Shown here: piece after piece, positions 52,667 through 61,761 of the stretch
Numbering within the stretch: position 1 is the first letter of the stretch
Layout of the letters: every line of letters begins with the position of its first letter
NCBI GenBank assembly: GCA_025463055.1
Contig: JAOAPV010000004.1
Span: forward strand, 1 to 64,000
From: Candidatus Acidiferrum typicum
Lineage (GTDB): Bacteria; Acidobacteriota; Terriglobia; Acidiferrales; UBA7541
Reading direction: 5' to 3'
DNA: 64,000 nt
Translations under genes and position numbers: made by a program
Notes under the pieces: model-generated
The model's database searches: none
Seen by the model: the letters and a program-made list of their open reading frames with translations, nothing else
What the model was told of the DNA's origin: nothing

Positions 52667-53506
52667 TCAGTTCTTTATCTTCTTAACGTCCGTGATCGAT
52701 CGCGGTTCGCGAGTCCCGCCACCAGTCTTCGCCGTCTCGACGCCTTGATTTTTACTCCAGATAATCCGCAATCCCGTCAAAGTCAAAAACTCATCCGTAT
52801 GCTGAATGTGTTTCGACCCGCGCGCCACTAACTTAGCTTGTCCACCCGTCGCCACCACGGCGGCATCCTTTCCCAGCTCCGCCTTAATCCGCGTCAACAT
52901 CCCGTCCACCATATCCACCGCGCCATAATAAAGCCCGGCCTGAATATGCGTGATCGTATTCGTGCCAATCACTTTCCCGGGATCCTTGATCTCCACCCGC
53001 GGCAACTTCGCCGTGCGCGAAAACAGCGCCTCAGACGAAATGCCCAGCCCCGGCGCAATCACCCCGCCCAAATATTCGCAGCGCTCCGAAACCACATCAA
53101 ACGTAATCGCCGTGCCAAAATCCACCACAATGCAGGGCCCGCCATATTTGTGAAACGCCGCGACTCCATTCACGATCCGATCCGCGCCGACTTCCAGCGG
53201 ATTATCGACCAGCACCGACATCCCGGTCTTTACGCCCGCTTCGACAAACAGTGCCTTCTGCCCAAAATAAATCCGCGCCATCTCCCCCAGCGTCCAATTC
53301 ACCGGCGGCACCACCGAACTGATGATCACGCCTCCAATCGAATCGCGGTCCAGCCCCGCCAGCGTGAACAAGTTGCGCGTCAGCACGCCATATTCATCCA
53401 CCGTCTGCTGCCGCGCCGTTGTGAGCCGCCAATTCGCAATCAGCTCCTCGCCGCGAAACACGCCGAGCACCGTATTCGTGTTGCCAACATCAATGGTGAG
53501 CAGCAT
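52667..53506 (-). CDS. coaX: Type III pantothenate kinase
   Basis: 279 residues. ASKHA-fold motifs are MLLTIDVGNTNTVLGVFRGEEL (phosphate 1), SSVVPPVN, VDNPLEVGADRIVNGVAAFHKYGGPCIVVDFGTAITFDVV (phosphate 2) and GGVIAPGLGISSEALF. It phosphorylates pantothenate, the first step of CoA synthesis, and needs a monovalent cation. Its ATG follows the birA stop without a gap, giving TAGATG, a coupling arrangement common for birA-coaX pairs. Confidence 0.95.
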   Translation of the reverse strand: MLLTIDVGNTNTVLGVFRGEELIANWRLTTARQQTVDEYGVLTRNLFTLAGLDRDSIGGVIISSVVPPVNWTLGEMARIYFGQKALFVEAGVKTGMSVLVDNPLEVGADRIVNGVAAFHKYGGPCIVVDFGTAITFDVVSERCEYLGGVIAPGLGISSEALFSRTAKLPRVEIKDPGKVIGTNTITHIQAGLYYGAVDMVDGMLTRIKAELGKDAAVVATGGQAKLVARGSKHIQHTDEFLTLTGLRIIWSKNQGVETAKTGGGTREPRSITDVKKIKN

Positions 53507-54529
53507 CTACGGCGCCTCCGCCACGTCGCCCGCAATCACTGTCGTCACTTGTCCGCTGTCGCGCTTCACCTGCAGCAATCCTTCCGGCCCGAGTCCCGCG
53601 GTCGTTCCCGTAAAATTCTCCTTGCCGTTGCTCACGCGAACGCGCTTCCCCTGCGCATAGCTCGAAACTCGCGTGAATCGCTCGATCACTGCCGCCGGTC
53701 CCTCGCTCAAGAAGTCATTGTAGTCGCGCTCGAATTCCCGCAGCAATCGTACCAGCAACTCCAGTCGCGATTGCGGCCGACCGCTCTCCACCCGCAGTGA
53801 TGTGGCGCTTGCCGCCAGCTCGGACGGAAACTTCTCCTGGTTCACGTTCAATCCAATCCCCACAATTACAAAACGAACTTGTGCCGGTTCTGCGTGCATC
53901 TCCGTCAAAATCCCGCCAGCTTTCTTTCCACCAATCAGCAAATCGTTCGGCCACTTCAAATCGACGGCCAGCCCTGTCTGCGCTTGAATCGCCGTATGCG
54001 CCGAAAGCCCCGCCATCATGGTTAGCAGCGGCGCCTGCACCGGCGCCAACTTCGGCCGCAACAGCAACGTCACGTAAATCCCCGCAGCCCGTTCGGAATG
54101 CCACGCCCGCCCAGCCCGTCCTCGCCCAGCCGTTTGCTCTTCCCCCAATATGAGGGCGCCCTCCGGCTCACCCGCGTGTCCCAGTTCCAGTGCCACGCGA
54201 TTCGTCGAATCTACCTTGAAAAAATGATAGATGCGCTTCCCGAACAGGCTGCCCTTCAGCCGCTGCCGCAGCATGTCCGCCGTAAGAATGTCCGGTACGC
54301 GCTCCAAAAAATATCCGGTCCTCGGATGCCCCTTCACCCGCACGCCGAGTTCGCGAAGCCGCTCCACCCACTTCCAAACAGTCGACCGCGACACGCCAAT
54401 CTGCCGCGCCACGCGCGCTCCGCTAACTACAACCGTCGCGTTTTCCGCCAGCAGCGTGACCAACGCCGCGATTCGCCGGTCCGTCGTCCCGGGAAGTGTG
54501 TCTGTCGCCGTTTTCTTTGTGCGTCTCAT
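53507..54529 (-). CDS. birA: Bifunctional biotin ligase / transcriptional repressor
   Basis: 340 residues. An N-terminal winged HTH (about 18-65: ARVARQIGVSRSTVWKWVERLRELGVRV) is followed by the ligase catalytic core with VDSTNRVALELG, EEQTAGRGRAGRAWHSERAAGIYVTLLLRP, LKWPNDLLIGGKKAGGILTEMH and IVGIGLNVNQ, then a C-terminal SH3-like domain (QGKRVRVSNGKENFTGTTAGLGPEGLLQV). It attaches biotin to acetyl-CoA carboxylase and may repress biotin genes, although no bio gene is in the window. It abuts coaX with no spacing. Confidence 0.95.
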   Translation of the reverse strand: MRRTKKTATDTLPGTTDRRIAALVTLLAENATVVVSGARVARQIGVSRSTVWKWVERLRELGVRVKGHPRTGYFLERVPDILTADMLRQRLKGSLFGKRIYHFFKVDSTNRVALELGHAGEPEGALILGEEQTAGRGRAGRAWHSERAAGIYVTLLLRPKLAPVQAPLLTMMAGLSAHTAIQAQTGLAVDLKWPNDLLIGGKKAGGILTEMHAEPAQVRFVIVGIGLNVNQEKFPSELAASATSLRVESGRPQSRLELLVRLLREFERDYNDFLSEGPAAVIERFTRVSSYAQGKRVRVSNGKENFTGTTAGLGPEGLLQVKRDSGQVTTVIAGDVAEAP

Positions 54530-54580
54530 GATAGCGAGCTGGCCGCCCGCCGCGTTATGCGCGCGCTCGTAAGCTTACGT

Positions 54581-55507
54581 TTACGCGACGCGCTCTACAA
54601 GTAGGCTCAAGTTAGCCGCAGGCGCGGAATGCGTCAGCGCCCCGGAAGAAAGGAAGTCCGCGCCGGTCTCCGCATACGCCCGCACATTCTCCAGCGTAAC
54701 CCCGCCGGAAATCTCAATCACGCAATCGCGCCGCAAACTCCGCGCCAACTGCACGCAGCGCTTCGCCGCCTCCGGCGTCATGTTGTCCAGTAACACGGAC
54801 TCCGCTCCCGCTTCGAGCGCATCGCGCAACTCTGCCTCATTGCGCACCTCAATCTGTACGGACAAAGGGCCGGGCCCGACCACCTCCGGGTCCAGCCCAG
54901 CAGCATCGTAAGCGCTCGCCGCGCGAGGAGCCGGCATTTTCAGCGACGTATACGCGTGCGCTCTATCCAGCGCCGCCTTCACCCCACCCGCAATCGCGAT
55001 GTGGTTTTCCTTAATTAAAATCGCGTCATACAGCCCAAAGCGATGGTTTGAACCTCCGCCCGTCTTGACCGCATATTTCTCCAGCACCCGCAATCCTGGT
55101 GTAGTTTTACGCGTGTCCCGTATCCGCGTATGCGTTCCCGCCAATTGCTCCGCAAACCGCCGCGTCAACGTCGCGATCCCGCAAAGATGCGCCAAAAAAT
55201 TGAGCGCCGTCCGCTCGGCGGTAAGGATCGCCTGGGCCTCGCCCGCCAACTCGATCAGCTCCGTGCCAGGTTCCACGAAAGATCCATCATTGTGCAGACA
55301 GCCGATGCGCATCTCTCGATCCAGCGCCCGAAAAACATTCTCCACTACCGGGAGCCCCGCGCAGACCAGGGTCTGCCGAGCCAATATGACAGCCTTCGCC
55401 GGAGTCCCCTGCGGCACAATAGCAGTAGTAGTGGCATCGCCCGTGCCGACGTCTTCGGCCAACGCCTGGCGCACCAATCCTTCAATCTCATCGGAGTGCC
55501 AATTCAT
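54581..55507 (-). CDS. nadC: Nicotinate-nucleotide pyrophosphorylase
   Basis: 308 residues from the ATG at 55507 (MNWHSDEIEGLVRQALAEDV); a TTG at 55525 is less likely. Typical NadC segments are EDVGTGDATTTAIVP, ERTALNFLAHLCGIATLTRRF, RDTRKTTPGLRVLEKYAVKTGGGSNHRFGLYDAILIKENHI, VQIEVRNEAELRDALEAGAESVLLDNMTPE and IEISGGVTLENVRAYAETGADFLSSGALTHS. It converts quinolinate and PRPP to nicotinate mononucleotide in de novo NAD synthesis. It begins 18 bp after the valS stop. Confidence 0.95.
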   Translation of the reverse strand: MNWHSDEIEGLVRQALAEDVGTGDATTTAIVPQGTPAKAVILARQTLVCAGLPVVENVFRALDREMRIGCLHNDGSFVEPGTELIELAGEAQAILTAERTALNFLAHLCGIATLTRRFAEQLAGTHTRIRDTRKTTPGLRVLEKYAVKTGGGSNHRFGLYDAILIKENHIAIAGGVKAALDRAHAYTSLKMPAPRAASAYDAAGLDPEVVGPGPLSVQIEVRNEAELRDALEAGAESVLLDNMTPEAAKRCVQLARSLRRDCVIEISGGVTLENVRAYAETGADFLSSGALTHSAPAANLSLLVERVA

Positions 55508-55525
55508 GAAAGGGAACCGCGGCAA

Positions 55526-58231
55526 CTACGCGGCGGCTTTGAGCTCCTCTAACCGCGAGCGCAGCTTTTGCAATTCCCTGGTTTGTTCCGCGAGGGTGGC
55601 TTCCAATCCACGCACAACTTTCTCTGGCGCACGACTGCGGAAGACGTCGTCAGCCAACTGCTTTTCCTTCGCCGCGATCGCCTTCTCCAAGCCCTCGATC
55701 TGTTTGCGTAGCCGCGCAGCCTCCGCGGCCACGTCCATCGCCTCCGCAACATACGGAATCCGCACATCGAACAGCGCCGTAGAGCGAACCGCGCCGCCTG
55801 ACTGCGGCAAACGCTCGGCGCTCACCTTCAATTCCGATACCAACGCCAGTCTCTGGATTCCTTCACGGCTCGATTCGATTACTTGCCGTGCTCGTTCATC
55901 GGAACTCGAAAATTCCGCGGGAACCCTCTTCTTTGGCTCCAGCTTCATTTCCGCGCGGATGTTGCGCAGCGCAACAATCACTTCCTGAACAAGCGAAAAC
56001 TGCTCCAAAGCTTGCGCGTTCTTCCAGTCCGTCCGCGCTTCCGGAAACGCATCAAGCGCAATGGATTTCGCTCCGGCGCGCTGCGGAAACTGGTGCCACA
56101 GCTCCTCGGTGATGAATGGCATGAATGGATGCAGCAAGCGCAGTGCCGCGTCCAACGCCGCAAAGAGGTTCCGCCAAGCCATCACCGCGCGTTCTCTGTC
56201 AGTGCTTTGAACTTCTGGCTTCACCCATTCGATGTACCAGTCGCAAAGATCGCCCCAGAAAAACTGATAGATACCCTGCGCAGCTTCGTGAAACCTATAA
56301 CTCTGCAATGCCTCGTTGACCAAGCTGATCGTTGTCGCCAGTCGGGCGAATAGCCACCCGTCTATAAGCGCGATCCCGCCCCCGGAATCATAAGGTGCCT
56401 TGTCTCGAATCTCCGGTGCCGCCAATTCTTCGAGCGAAATGCTCTGCTCCTTGAGCATTTCTAATTTCCCAAACAAAAACTGTGATGCGTGCCAAATCTT
56501 ATTCGCAAAATTCCGCGCGCTCGCCAGACGATCATCCGACAACACGATATCCGTCCCCGGCGCTGCCATCGACGCCAGGCAAAAACGCATCGCATCCGTA
56601 CCGTATTTCTGGTTCAGCGCCACCGGATCAAGTCCCGTGCCCTTCGACTTCGACATCTTCTCCCCGCCCGCCGTGCGCACCAGCGAGTGCAAGTACACGG
56701 AGCGAAACGGCACGGTGCGCGTGAAATGCAGCCCCAGCATAATCATTCGCGCCACCCAAAAAAACAGGATGTCGTAACCGGTGATCAGTAGGCTCGTCGG
56801 GTAGTACCTCCGATAATCCGGCGTCTCCTCCGGCCAGCCCAGCGTTGAAAAGGGCCACAGTCCGGAGCTGAACCACGTGTCCAACACGTCCGGGTCCTGC
56901 CTCAACTTGCCTGAACCGCACCGCATGCACTTCGATGGATCATCCACCGCCACGTTCACCTGCTTGCAGTCCTCGCAATACCACGCCGGTATCCGGTGTC
57001 CCCACCAAAGCTGCCGCGAGAGTGTCCAGTCGCGAATATTTCGCATCCAGTTAAAATATTCCTGGCGCCGATTTTCCGGCACGATTTGGATATCGCCGCG
57101 CTCGACGGCCGCAATCGCGGGTTCCGCCAGCGGTTTCATCTTGAGGAACCACTGCGTCGAGGCCCGCGGCTCCACAATCGTCCTGCTGCGCTCGCAGATC
57201 CCCACGGCATGCGTGTGCTCCGTAATCTTCTCCAGCAACCCGCGCGCCTTCAAATCTTCGACAATCTTCTTACGCGCCTCAAACCGTTCCAATCCCGCAT
57301 AAGCGCCCGCCGCCGCGCTCATGTGCCCGTCGTCGGTCATCACATCAATTTCCGGTAAATGATGCCGCTGCCCGACCTCGAAATCGTTGGGATCATGCGC
57401 CGGCGTAATCTTTACCGCGCCAGTGCCAAATTCGCGGTCCACCATCTCATCCGCAATGATCGGAATCTCGCGCTCCATCAAAGGCAGGAGTACGTTGTTG
57501 CCGACCAAGTGCTTGTAGCGCTCGTCCTCCGGGTGCACCGCCACCGCGGTATCGCCCAGCATCGTCTCCGGCCGCGTAGTAGCCACAACAATGTGCTCTT
57601 GCGTGCCGACCACCGGATATCGTATGTGCCAGAGATGCCCTTGCCGATCTTCGTGCAAAACTTCCAGGTCGCTCAGCACCGTCAAGCACACCGGGCACCA
57701 GTTCGTCATCCGTTGCGCGCGATAGATCAGCCCCTGCTCGTACAATTGCACGAACACCATGCGCACCACGCGCGAAAGCTCCGGCGAAAGCGTAAATTTC
57801 TCCCGCGACCAGTCGCAGCTCTCGCCAATCTGCTTCATCTGCCGCGTGATCGTCCCGCCGCTCTCTTCCTTCCATTTCCATACGCGCCGGATAAATTCTT
57901 CGCGGCCTAGCGTGCGGTAATCGATTCCTTGCTCCGCCAGTTCTCGCACCACCACGCGCTGCGTGGAAATCCCCGCATGGTCCATTCCCGGCAGATACAA
58001 CGTGTTGTATCCGCGCATGCGGTGCCAGCGCGTCAAAATATCAATCTCCGTGTGGTCCAGCATGTGCCCGATGTGCAGGGAACCAGTCACATTGGGCGGC
58101 GGTATGACGATCGAAAACACCGGTCCCGGCGCATTCGGGTCCGCCCGAAACAGCTGTTCGCGCACCCAGAAATCAGCCCACCTTGGCTCAATCTGTTGCG
58201 GTTCGTAATTTTTGGCGATTTCGCGAGCCAT
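55526..58231 (-). CDS. valS: Valyl-tRNA synthetase
   Basis: 901 residues, full length for ValRS. Class I signatures HIGH (in PPPNVTGSLHIGHMLDHT) and KMSKS (in AGGEKMSKSKGTG) are intact. Also present are the editing domain threonine-rich region VVATTRPETMLGDTAVAVHPEDERY, two Cys pairs in NWCPVCLTVLSD and YCEDCKQ...KCMRCGSG, the anticodon-binding helical domain and the C-terminal coiled coil (about 830-895: AARLRKQIEGLEKAIAAKEKQL). It heads the long minus-strand housekeeping run. An AGGAG ribosome-binding site precedes the start. Confidence 0.97.
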   Translation of the reverse strand: MAREIAKNYEPQQIEPRWADFWVREQLFRADPNAPGPVFSIVIPPPNVTGSLHIGHMLDHTEIDILTRWHRMRGYNTLYLPGMDHAGISTQRVVVRELAEQGIDYRTLGREEFIRRVWKWKEESGGTITRQMKQIGESCDWSREKFTLSPELSRVVRMVFVQLYEQGLIYRAQRMTNWCPVCLTVLSDLEVLHEDRQGHLWHIRYPVVGTQEHIVVATTRPETMLGDTAVAVHPEDERYKHLVGNNVLLPLMEREIPIIADEMVDREFGTGAVKITPAHDPNDFEVGQRHHLPEIDVMTDDGHMSAAAGAYAGLERFEARKKIVEDLKARGLLEKITEHTHAVGICERSRTIVEPRASTQWFLKMKPLAEPAIAAVERGDIQIVPENRRQEYFNWMRNIRDWTLSRQLWWGHRIPAWYCEDCKQVNVAVDDPSKCMRCGSGKLRQDPDVLDTWFSSGLWPFSTLGWPEETPDYRRYYPTSLLITGYDILFFWVARMIMLGLHFTRTVPFRSVYLHSLVRTAGGEKMSKSKGTGLDPVALNQKYGTDAMRFCLASMAAPGTDIVLSDDRLASARNFANKIWHASQFLFGKLEMLKEQSISLEELAAPEIRDKAPYDSGGGIALIDGWLFARLATTISLVNEALQSYRFHEAAQGIYQFFWGDLCDWYIEWVKPEVQSTDRERAVMAWRNLFAALDAALRLLHPFMPFITEELWHQFPQRAGAKSIALDAFPEARTDWKNAQALEQFSLVQEVIVALRNIRAEMKLEPKKRVPAEFSSSDERARQVIESSREGIQRLALVSELKVSAERLPQSGGAVRSTALFDVRIPYVAEAMDVAAEAARLRKQIEGLEKAIAAKEKQLADDVFRSRAPEKVVRGLEATLAEQTRELQKLRSRLEELKAAA

Positions 58232-58447
58232 CCGAGACTTTGCTCCTGAACATTACTTCCGACGTCAATCCGCACGCACAGCGCGATCGCACGCCATCAG
58301 CCTAATCTTTGACTATACGAGGCGCAATCCAGCGGCGTCAATTCATAGGAAAGGCGGGTACTGGCCAGTTTGGAAGCCCAATCTTGTATCAATTCCGGAT
58401 TGCCGACAATCCAACCAGAATCGCCAGTGCGGCAGGCGGGAAGTGAG

Positions 58448-59851
58448 ATGACAATGGGCCTCGACAAACTCGTGAGTAACAACATAAATATTTCAGGCTT
58501 GAGCGATTCGCACGTGGGTGGTGGAACGAGTCGAAACACTGACAAAACGCGAATCGTCATTTTAGGTGGCGGGTTCGCTGGCGTTGCGGCTGCGCAGTAC
58601 CTTGATCGGACGGCGGCCAAGAAGACTGATGTCGAGGTAACGCTCGTCAGCAGGGAGAACTTCACTCTCTTTACGCCTATGCTTCACGAGGTGGCCGCCG
58701 GTGATCTCGAGCCGGTCCACATTTCCAACCCGCTTCGCAAACTGCTCCGGCGCGTCACCATCTTGATTGGGGACATCACAACGATTGACCTTGCGGCGCG
58801 GCGAGTGACGATCTCCTACGGAGTCCGCAGACTTTCCGTGGACTTGCCGTTTGATTACCTCCTCCTCGCGCTGGGGTCGGAGACGAGCTACTTCGGAATC
58901 CCGGGTGTGGCCGAACGCGCGCACGGCATCAAGAGCCTTGGTGATGCCGTGATGCTCCGAGCCGGAGTGATCGCGATGCTGGAATTGGCCAGCGTCGAGC
59001 CCGACCCTGATCGCCGGAAGCGGATGCTCACGTTCGTGGTTGCGGGCGGCGGCTTCGCGGGGGTCGAGACGGTCGGGGCTATCAATGATCTCGCTCGCGA
59101 AAGCCTCCCTCACTATGGCCGGATTGATCCGCGCGAAGTCCGCGTTGTATTGATCCATGGCGGACCAGTCATCCTCCCTGAACTCGGGGAGGCGCTTGGC
59201 CTGTACGCGCAGCAGAACCTCAAGAAACGCCAGGTGGAGATTAAACTCAGGACCAAGGTCATCGCGTACAAAGATGGCGCGGTGCTCTGTGATGATGGCG
59301 AAAAGGTCCCGGCCGAAACTGTGGTGTGGGCCGCTGGCGTTTCGCCGAGCCCGATGCTGAAAGAAATCCCATGGGAACTGCAGAAAGGAAGAGTAGTCGT
59401 TGACCCGAATCTGGAAGTCCCGCAGTTCTCTGGCGTGTGGGCAGTGGGCGATTGCGCGGCGGTCATCGACCCAACTTCAAAAACCCCATATCCTCCCACC
59501 GCCCAGCACGCTCTTCGCGAGGGCCGGCGCGCTGGCAAGAACATATACGCTCGGTTGAAGGGAGAAAAAACAACTCCCTTCGTATACAAGGCACCCGGAC
59601 AACTTGCATCAATCGGCAGGCGCACTGGCGTTGCCAGGATCTTCGGCCTCAAGTTTTCGGGGGTTTTGGGATGGGTGCTATGGCGGACGATCTATGTGAT
59701 GAAGTTGCCGAGGCTAGAGAAGAAGTTGCGTGTCATGCTGCAATGGGTTCTCGATGTGGCCTTTGAGCGCGACCTTGGTCAGTACGTCACCCTCAGGGAC
59801 GTTGAGACCCTCAATCGGCTGCTCGAAACAGCGAGGCACCACAACGCTTAG
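58448..59851 (+). CDS. Type II NADH dehydrogenase-like FAD oxidoreductase
   Basis: 467 residues from the ATG at 58448, which has GGGAAG about 5 bp upstream; a TTG at 58370 would add 26 low-quality residues. Two dinucleotide-binding motifs are visible: RIVILGGGFAGVAAAQYLD (FAD) and LTFVVAGGGFAGVETVGAIND (NADH). Other NDH-2 features are NFTLFTPMLHEVAAG, TVVWAAGVSPSPM, GVWAVGDCAAV and PPTAQHALREGRRAGKNIY. The C-terminal VLGWVLWRTIYVMKLPRLEKKLRVMLQW amphipathic region fits membrane association. It would pass electrons from NADH to quinone without proton pumping. Confidence 0.92.
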   Translation: MTMGLDKLVSNNINISGLSDSHVGGGTSRNTDKTRIVILGGGFAGVAAAQYLDRTAAKKTDVEVTLVSRENFTLFTPMLHEVAAGDLEPVHISNPLRKLLRRVTILIGDITTIDLAARRVTISYGVRRLSVDLPFDYLLLALGSETSYFGIPGVAERAHGIKSLGDAVMLRAGVIAMLELASVEPDPDRRKRMLTFVVAGGGFAGVETVGAINDLARESLPHYGRIDPREVRVVLIHGGPVILPELGEALGLYAQQNLKKRQVEIKLRTKVIAYKDGAVLCDDGEKVPAETVVWAAGVSPSPMLKEIPWELQKGRVVVDPNLEVPQFSGVWAVGDCAAVIDPTSKTPYPPTAQHALREGRRAGKNIYARLKGEKTTPFVYKAPGQLASIGRRTGVARIFGLKFSGVLGWVLWRTIYVMKLPRLEKKLRVMLQWVLDVAFERDLGQYVTLRDVETLNRLLETARHHNA

Positions 59852-59884
59852 GGTAGGACGGGGAAATGCTCTGGGGGCAGGGAA

Positions 59885-61558
59885 TCAGGACTTCTTGCCG
59901 TTGATCTCGTCGCGAATCATCGCGGCCACCACCGGCTTCAGGATCTCGCGAGTCACCGCCTGCAGCATCTCCGGGCTCATCTTAGCCAGCACGTTCGCCA
60001 CCAGCGTATCCATGTCCTGTTGCGAGGTCTCCGAAATCTTTGCTGCAGCCTCCACAGGCTGCGGCACCTCAGGCTGCACGACACTCTCTAACGCATAGCT
60101 TGTTTCCTGGCGAATCGTCTCGACGGTTTCAGGGGAAATCGAACCGTCCGAAATCAGGTCGGGCAATGGATCGTGCGCCGCAATTTCGTTCCCCACCAAG
60201 CCAGGATCGGCTACGTAGTGAACCGGTTCCTCACTTGGTGCTTCGGAAACAAAATCATACGAGACCGGGGTTTCTGGCTGAGGCGGTTCCACGATCTGCG
60301 GCTCTTCCGCGACTAGTTCGGCAGTGGCGCTCGCCTCCGGGGACGTCGGGGCATCCCACGTCGATGCCAACTGGTTGGCCTTTTGAGCCTCAGCTTCCCA
60401 TGGGCTGCTGCTAGTGCTGAACCAGGAATTTCCCGCGTTCGGTTTTGCCGCTTCCGGCAAGGCCTCTTCGGGAGCGCTCGCGATAACCGGGGGCGCAGTC
60501 TCAATGGTTGCCACCGCCACTTCGGTAGGTTTGGATTCCACAAACTTCGGCTCGGCCGGCCTCGCCGTATTCCACGAATTTTGTGGCGCCGCTTCGGAAA
60601 TGACGATCGGGGCTGGCGCGGGAAAACTCGGCATAAACTCCGGCGCTGCCGCCTCTTCCAACAGATCCTGTGCCTTCTCCCTGGTCGGCGTCCAGCTTTC
60701 GCGTCGTTTGCTGCGTGCCGCTTTCTCCGATGCCGTTTCCGTTACTGTTTCCGCCGCAAGGTCTTCGCTGCCGCTGTCGGGCCGCCATGACGCCGATTCT
60801 TCTTCTTCTTCCTCTTCGTCCTGTTCTTCCCCGCCATTCCAATCGCGGTCCGCGAGTTCCGGGCTCGGCGGCGCTACGAATACGGCATCGTCCTGTATCT
60901 CCGCAGCCGACGTCTCCATCAAGCTTCCGAAAGCCAGCGGCTTGCCGGCAGACTCAATATTCAACGTCTCAGGCTTCGCCGGAATTTCGTCGACAAACGA
61001 CTCACTCTCGATCGCCGGCTCTTCCTTAGTCACTGCAAGAACTGTCGGCGCCGCGCTCACAACCGTGCCGTTCCGTCCACCTACTTGCGTAGATTTGCCC
61101 GTTATGGCTGCGCCTCCGGCCGTAACCGGTCCGCCTATTACCGCCGACGCGTTTTCTTTTTCGGCCGCCGCCACAGCCTTCGCCGCGCTAGCGCGCTGCA
61201 ACGCGGATTTCACCATCGAGATCAACGGATCGGGCGGAACAAACGGTTTCTTCAGCACGCCGTCAGCGCCCACTCGCTGCGCTTCTTGCTCATCCAGTGG
61301 GTCAAACGCGCCTACCAGCAAAATCACCGGAATGTGCGCCAGCGTGGAATCGTCTTTCACATACTTGCAAACTTCATAGCCGTTTCGCACCGGCATAAAC
61401 ACATCGGCCAGCACTAGATCTGGCCGCAAATCGGAAATCTTGCGTACGGCGGCCTCTCCATTGCCAACGGCAACCACGTCTATGCCCTGATCCTTCAGGG
61501 CTAGACCTACCATCTTCTGGATGTTGCTATTATCGTCCGCAACCAAAATCCTGGCCAC
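59885..61558 (-). CDS. Receiver-domain protein with very long acidic tail
   Basis: 557 residues from the GTG at 61558, which has GGAGGA about 7 bp upstream; the open frame beyond is not coding-like. The receiver domain (about 3-122) has D8/D9, acceptor D52 in LVLADVFMP and K104 in LKKPF. The usual switch Thr/Ser is missing: the stretch reads PVILLVGAFDP (positions 82-84, V-G-A). The following about 380 residues are Ala/Glu/Pro-rich low complexity with acidic runs. The last 40 residues form a helical block (DMDTLVANVLAKMSPEMLQA, then VTREILKPVVAAMIRDEING). It has no output domain by known family. A pseudo-receiver scaffold like those in gliding or polarity systems is possible. Confidence 0.8.
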   Translation of the reverse strand: MARILVADDNSNIQKMVGLALKDQGIDVVAVGNGEAAVRKISDLRPDLVLADVFMPVRNGYEVCKYVKDDSTLAHIPVILLVGAFDPLDEQEAQRVGADGVLKKPFVPPDPLISMVKSALQRASAAKAVAAAEKENASAVIGGPVTAGGAAITGKSTQVGGRNGTVVSAAPTVLAVTKEEPAIESESFVDEIPAKPETLNIESAGKPLAFGSLMETSAAEIQDDAVFVAPPSPELADRDWNGGEEQDEEEEEEESASWRPDSGSEDLAAETVTETASEKAARSKRRESWTPTREKAQDLLEEAAAPEFMPSFPAPAPIVISEAAPQNSWNTARPAEPKFVESKPTEVAVATIETAPPVIASAPEEALPEAAKPNAGNSWFSTSSSPWEAEAQKANQLASTWDAPTSPEASATAELVAEEPQIVEPPQPETPVSYDFVSEAPSEEPVHYVADPGLVGNEIAAHDPLPDLISDGSISPETVETIRQETSYALESVVQPEVPQPVEAAAKISETSQQDMDTLVANVLAKMSPEMLQAVTREILKPVVAAMIRDEINGKKS

Positions 61559-61708
61559 CGAACGTCCTCCGGAGATACTGCTACCGCCCCACACACGACC
61601 GCACAACTGTATTGGAGCATTCGGCCTAACATGCGTCAACGTGAACCGGAAAGGTGTGTGTCGGAAGGTGAATACCCGATTTCTACTTGCAGTACGTGCG
61701 AACAAACG

Positions 61709-61735
61709 AAAAAGGCGGGCTGAGCCCGCCTTTTT
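61709..61735. terminator. Bidirectional rho-independent terminator
   Basis: Hairpin ggcgggc-tga-gcccgcc (61714-61730) flanked by AAAAA on the left and TTTTT on the right, so a U-run results on either strand. It ends the BamD-like transcript and isolates the receiver gene. Confidence 0.93.
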
Positions 61736-61761
61736 CGCTAAATTGGAACTCTTGTTCTAAA

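Noticed and set aside
60414-61379. 321-residue Ser/Ala-rich open frame opposite the receiver-tail protein
   Set aside because: It mirrors the low-complexity Ala/Glu/Pro linker on the other strand; Ser/Ala runs are an expected by-product.
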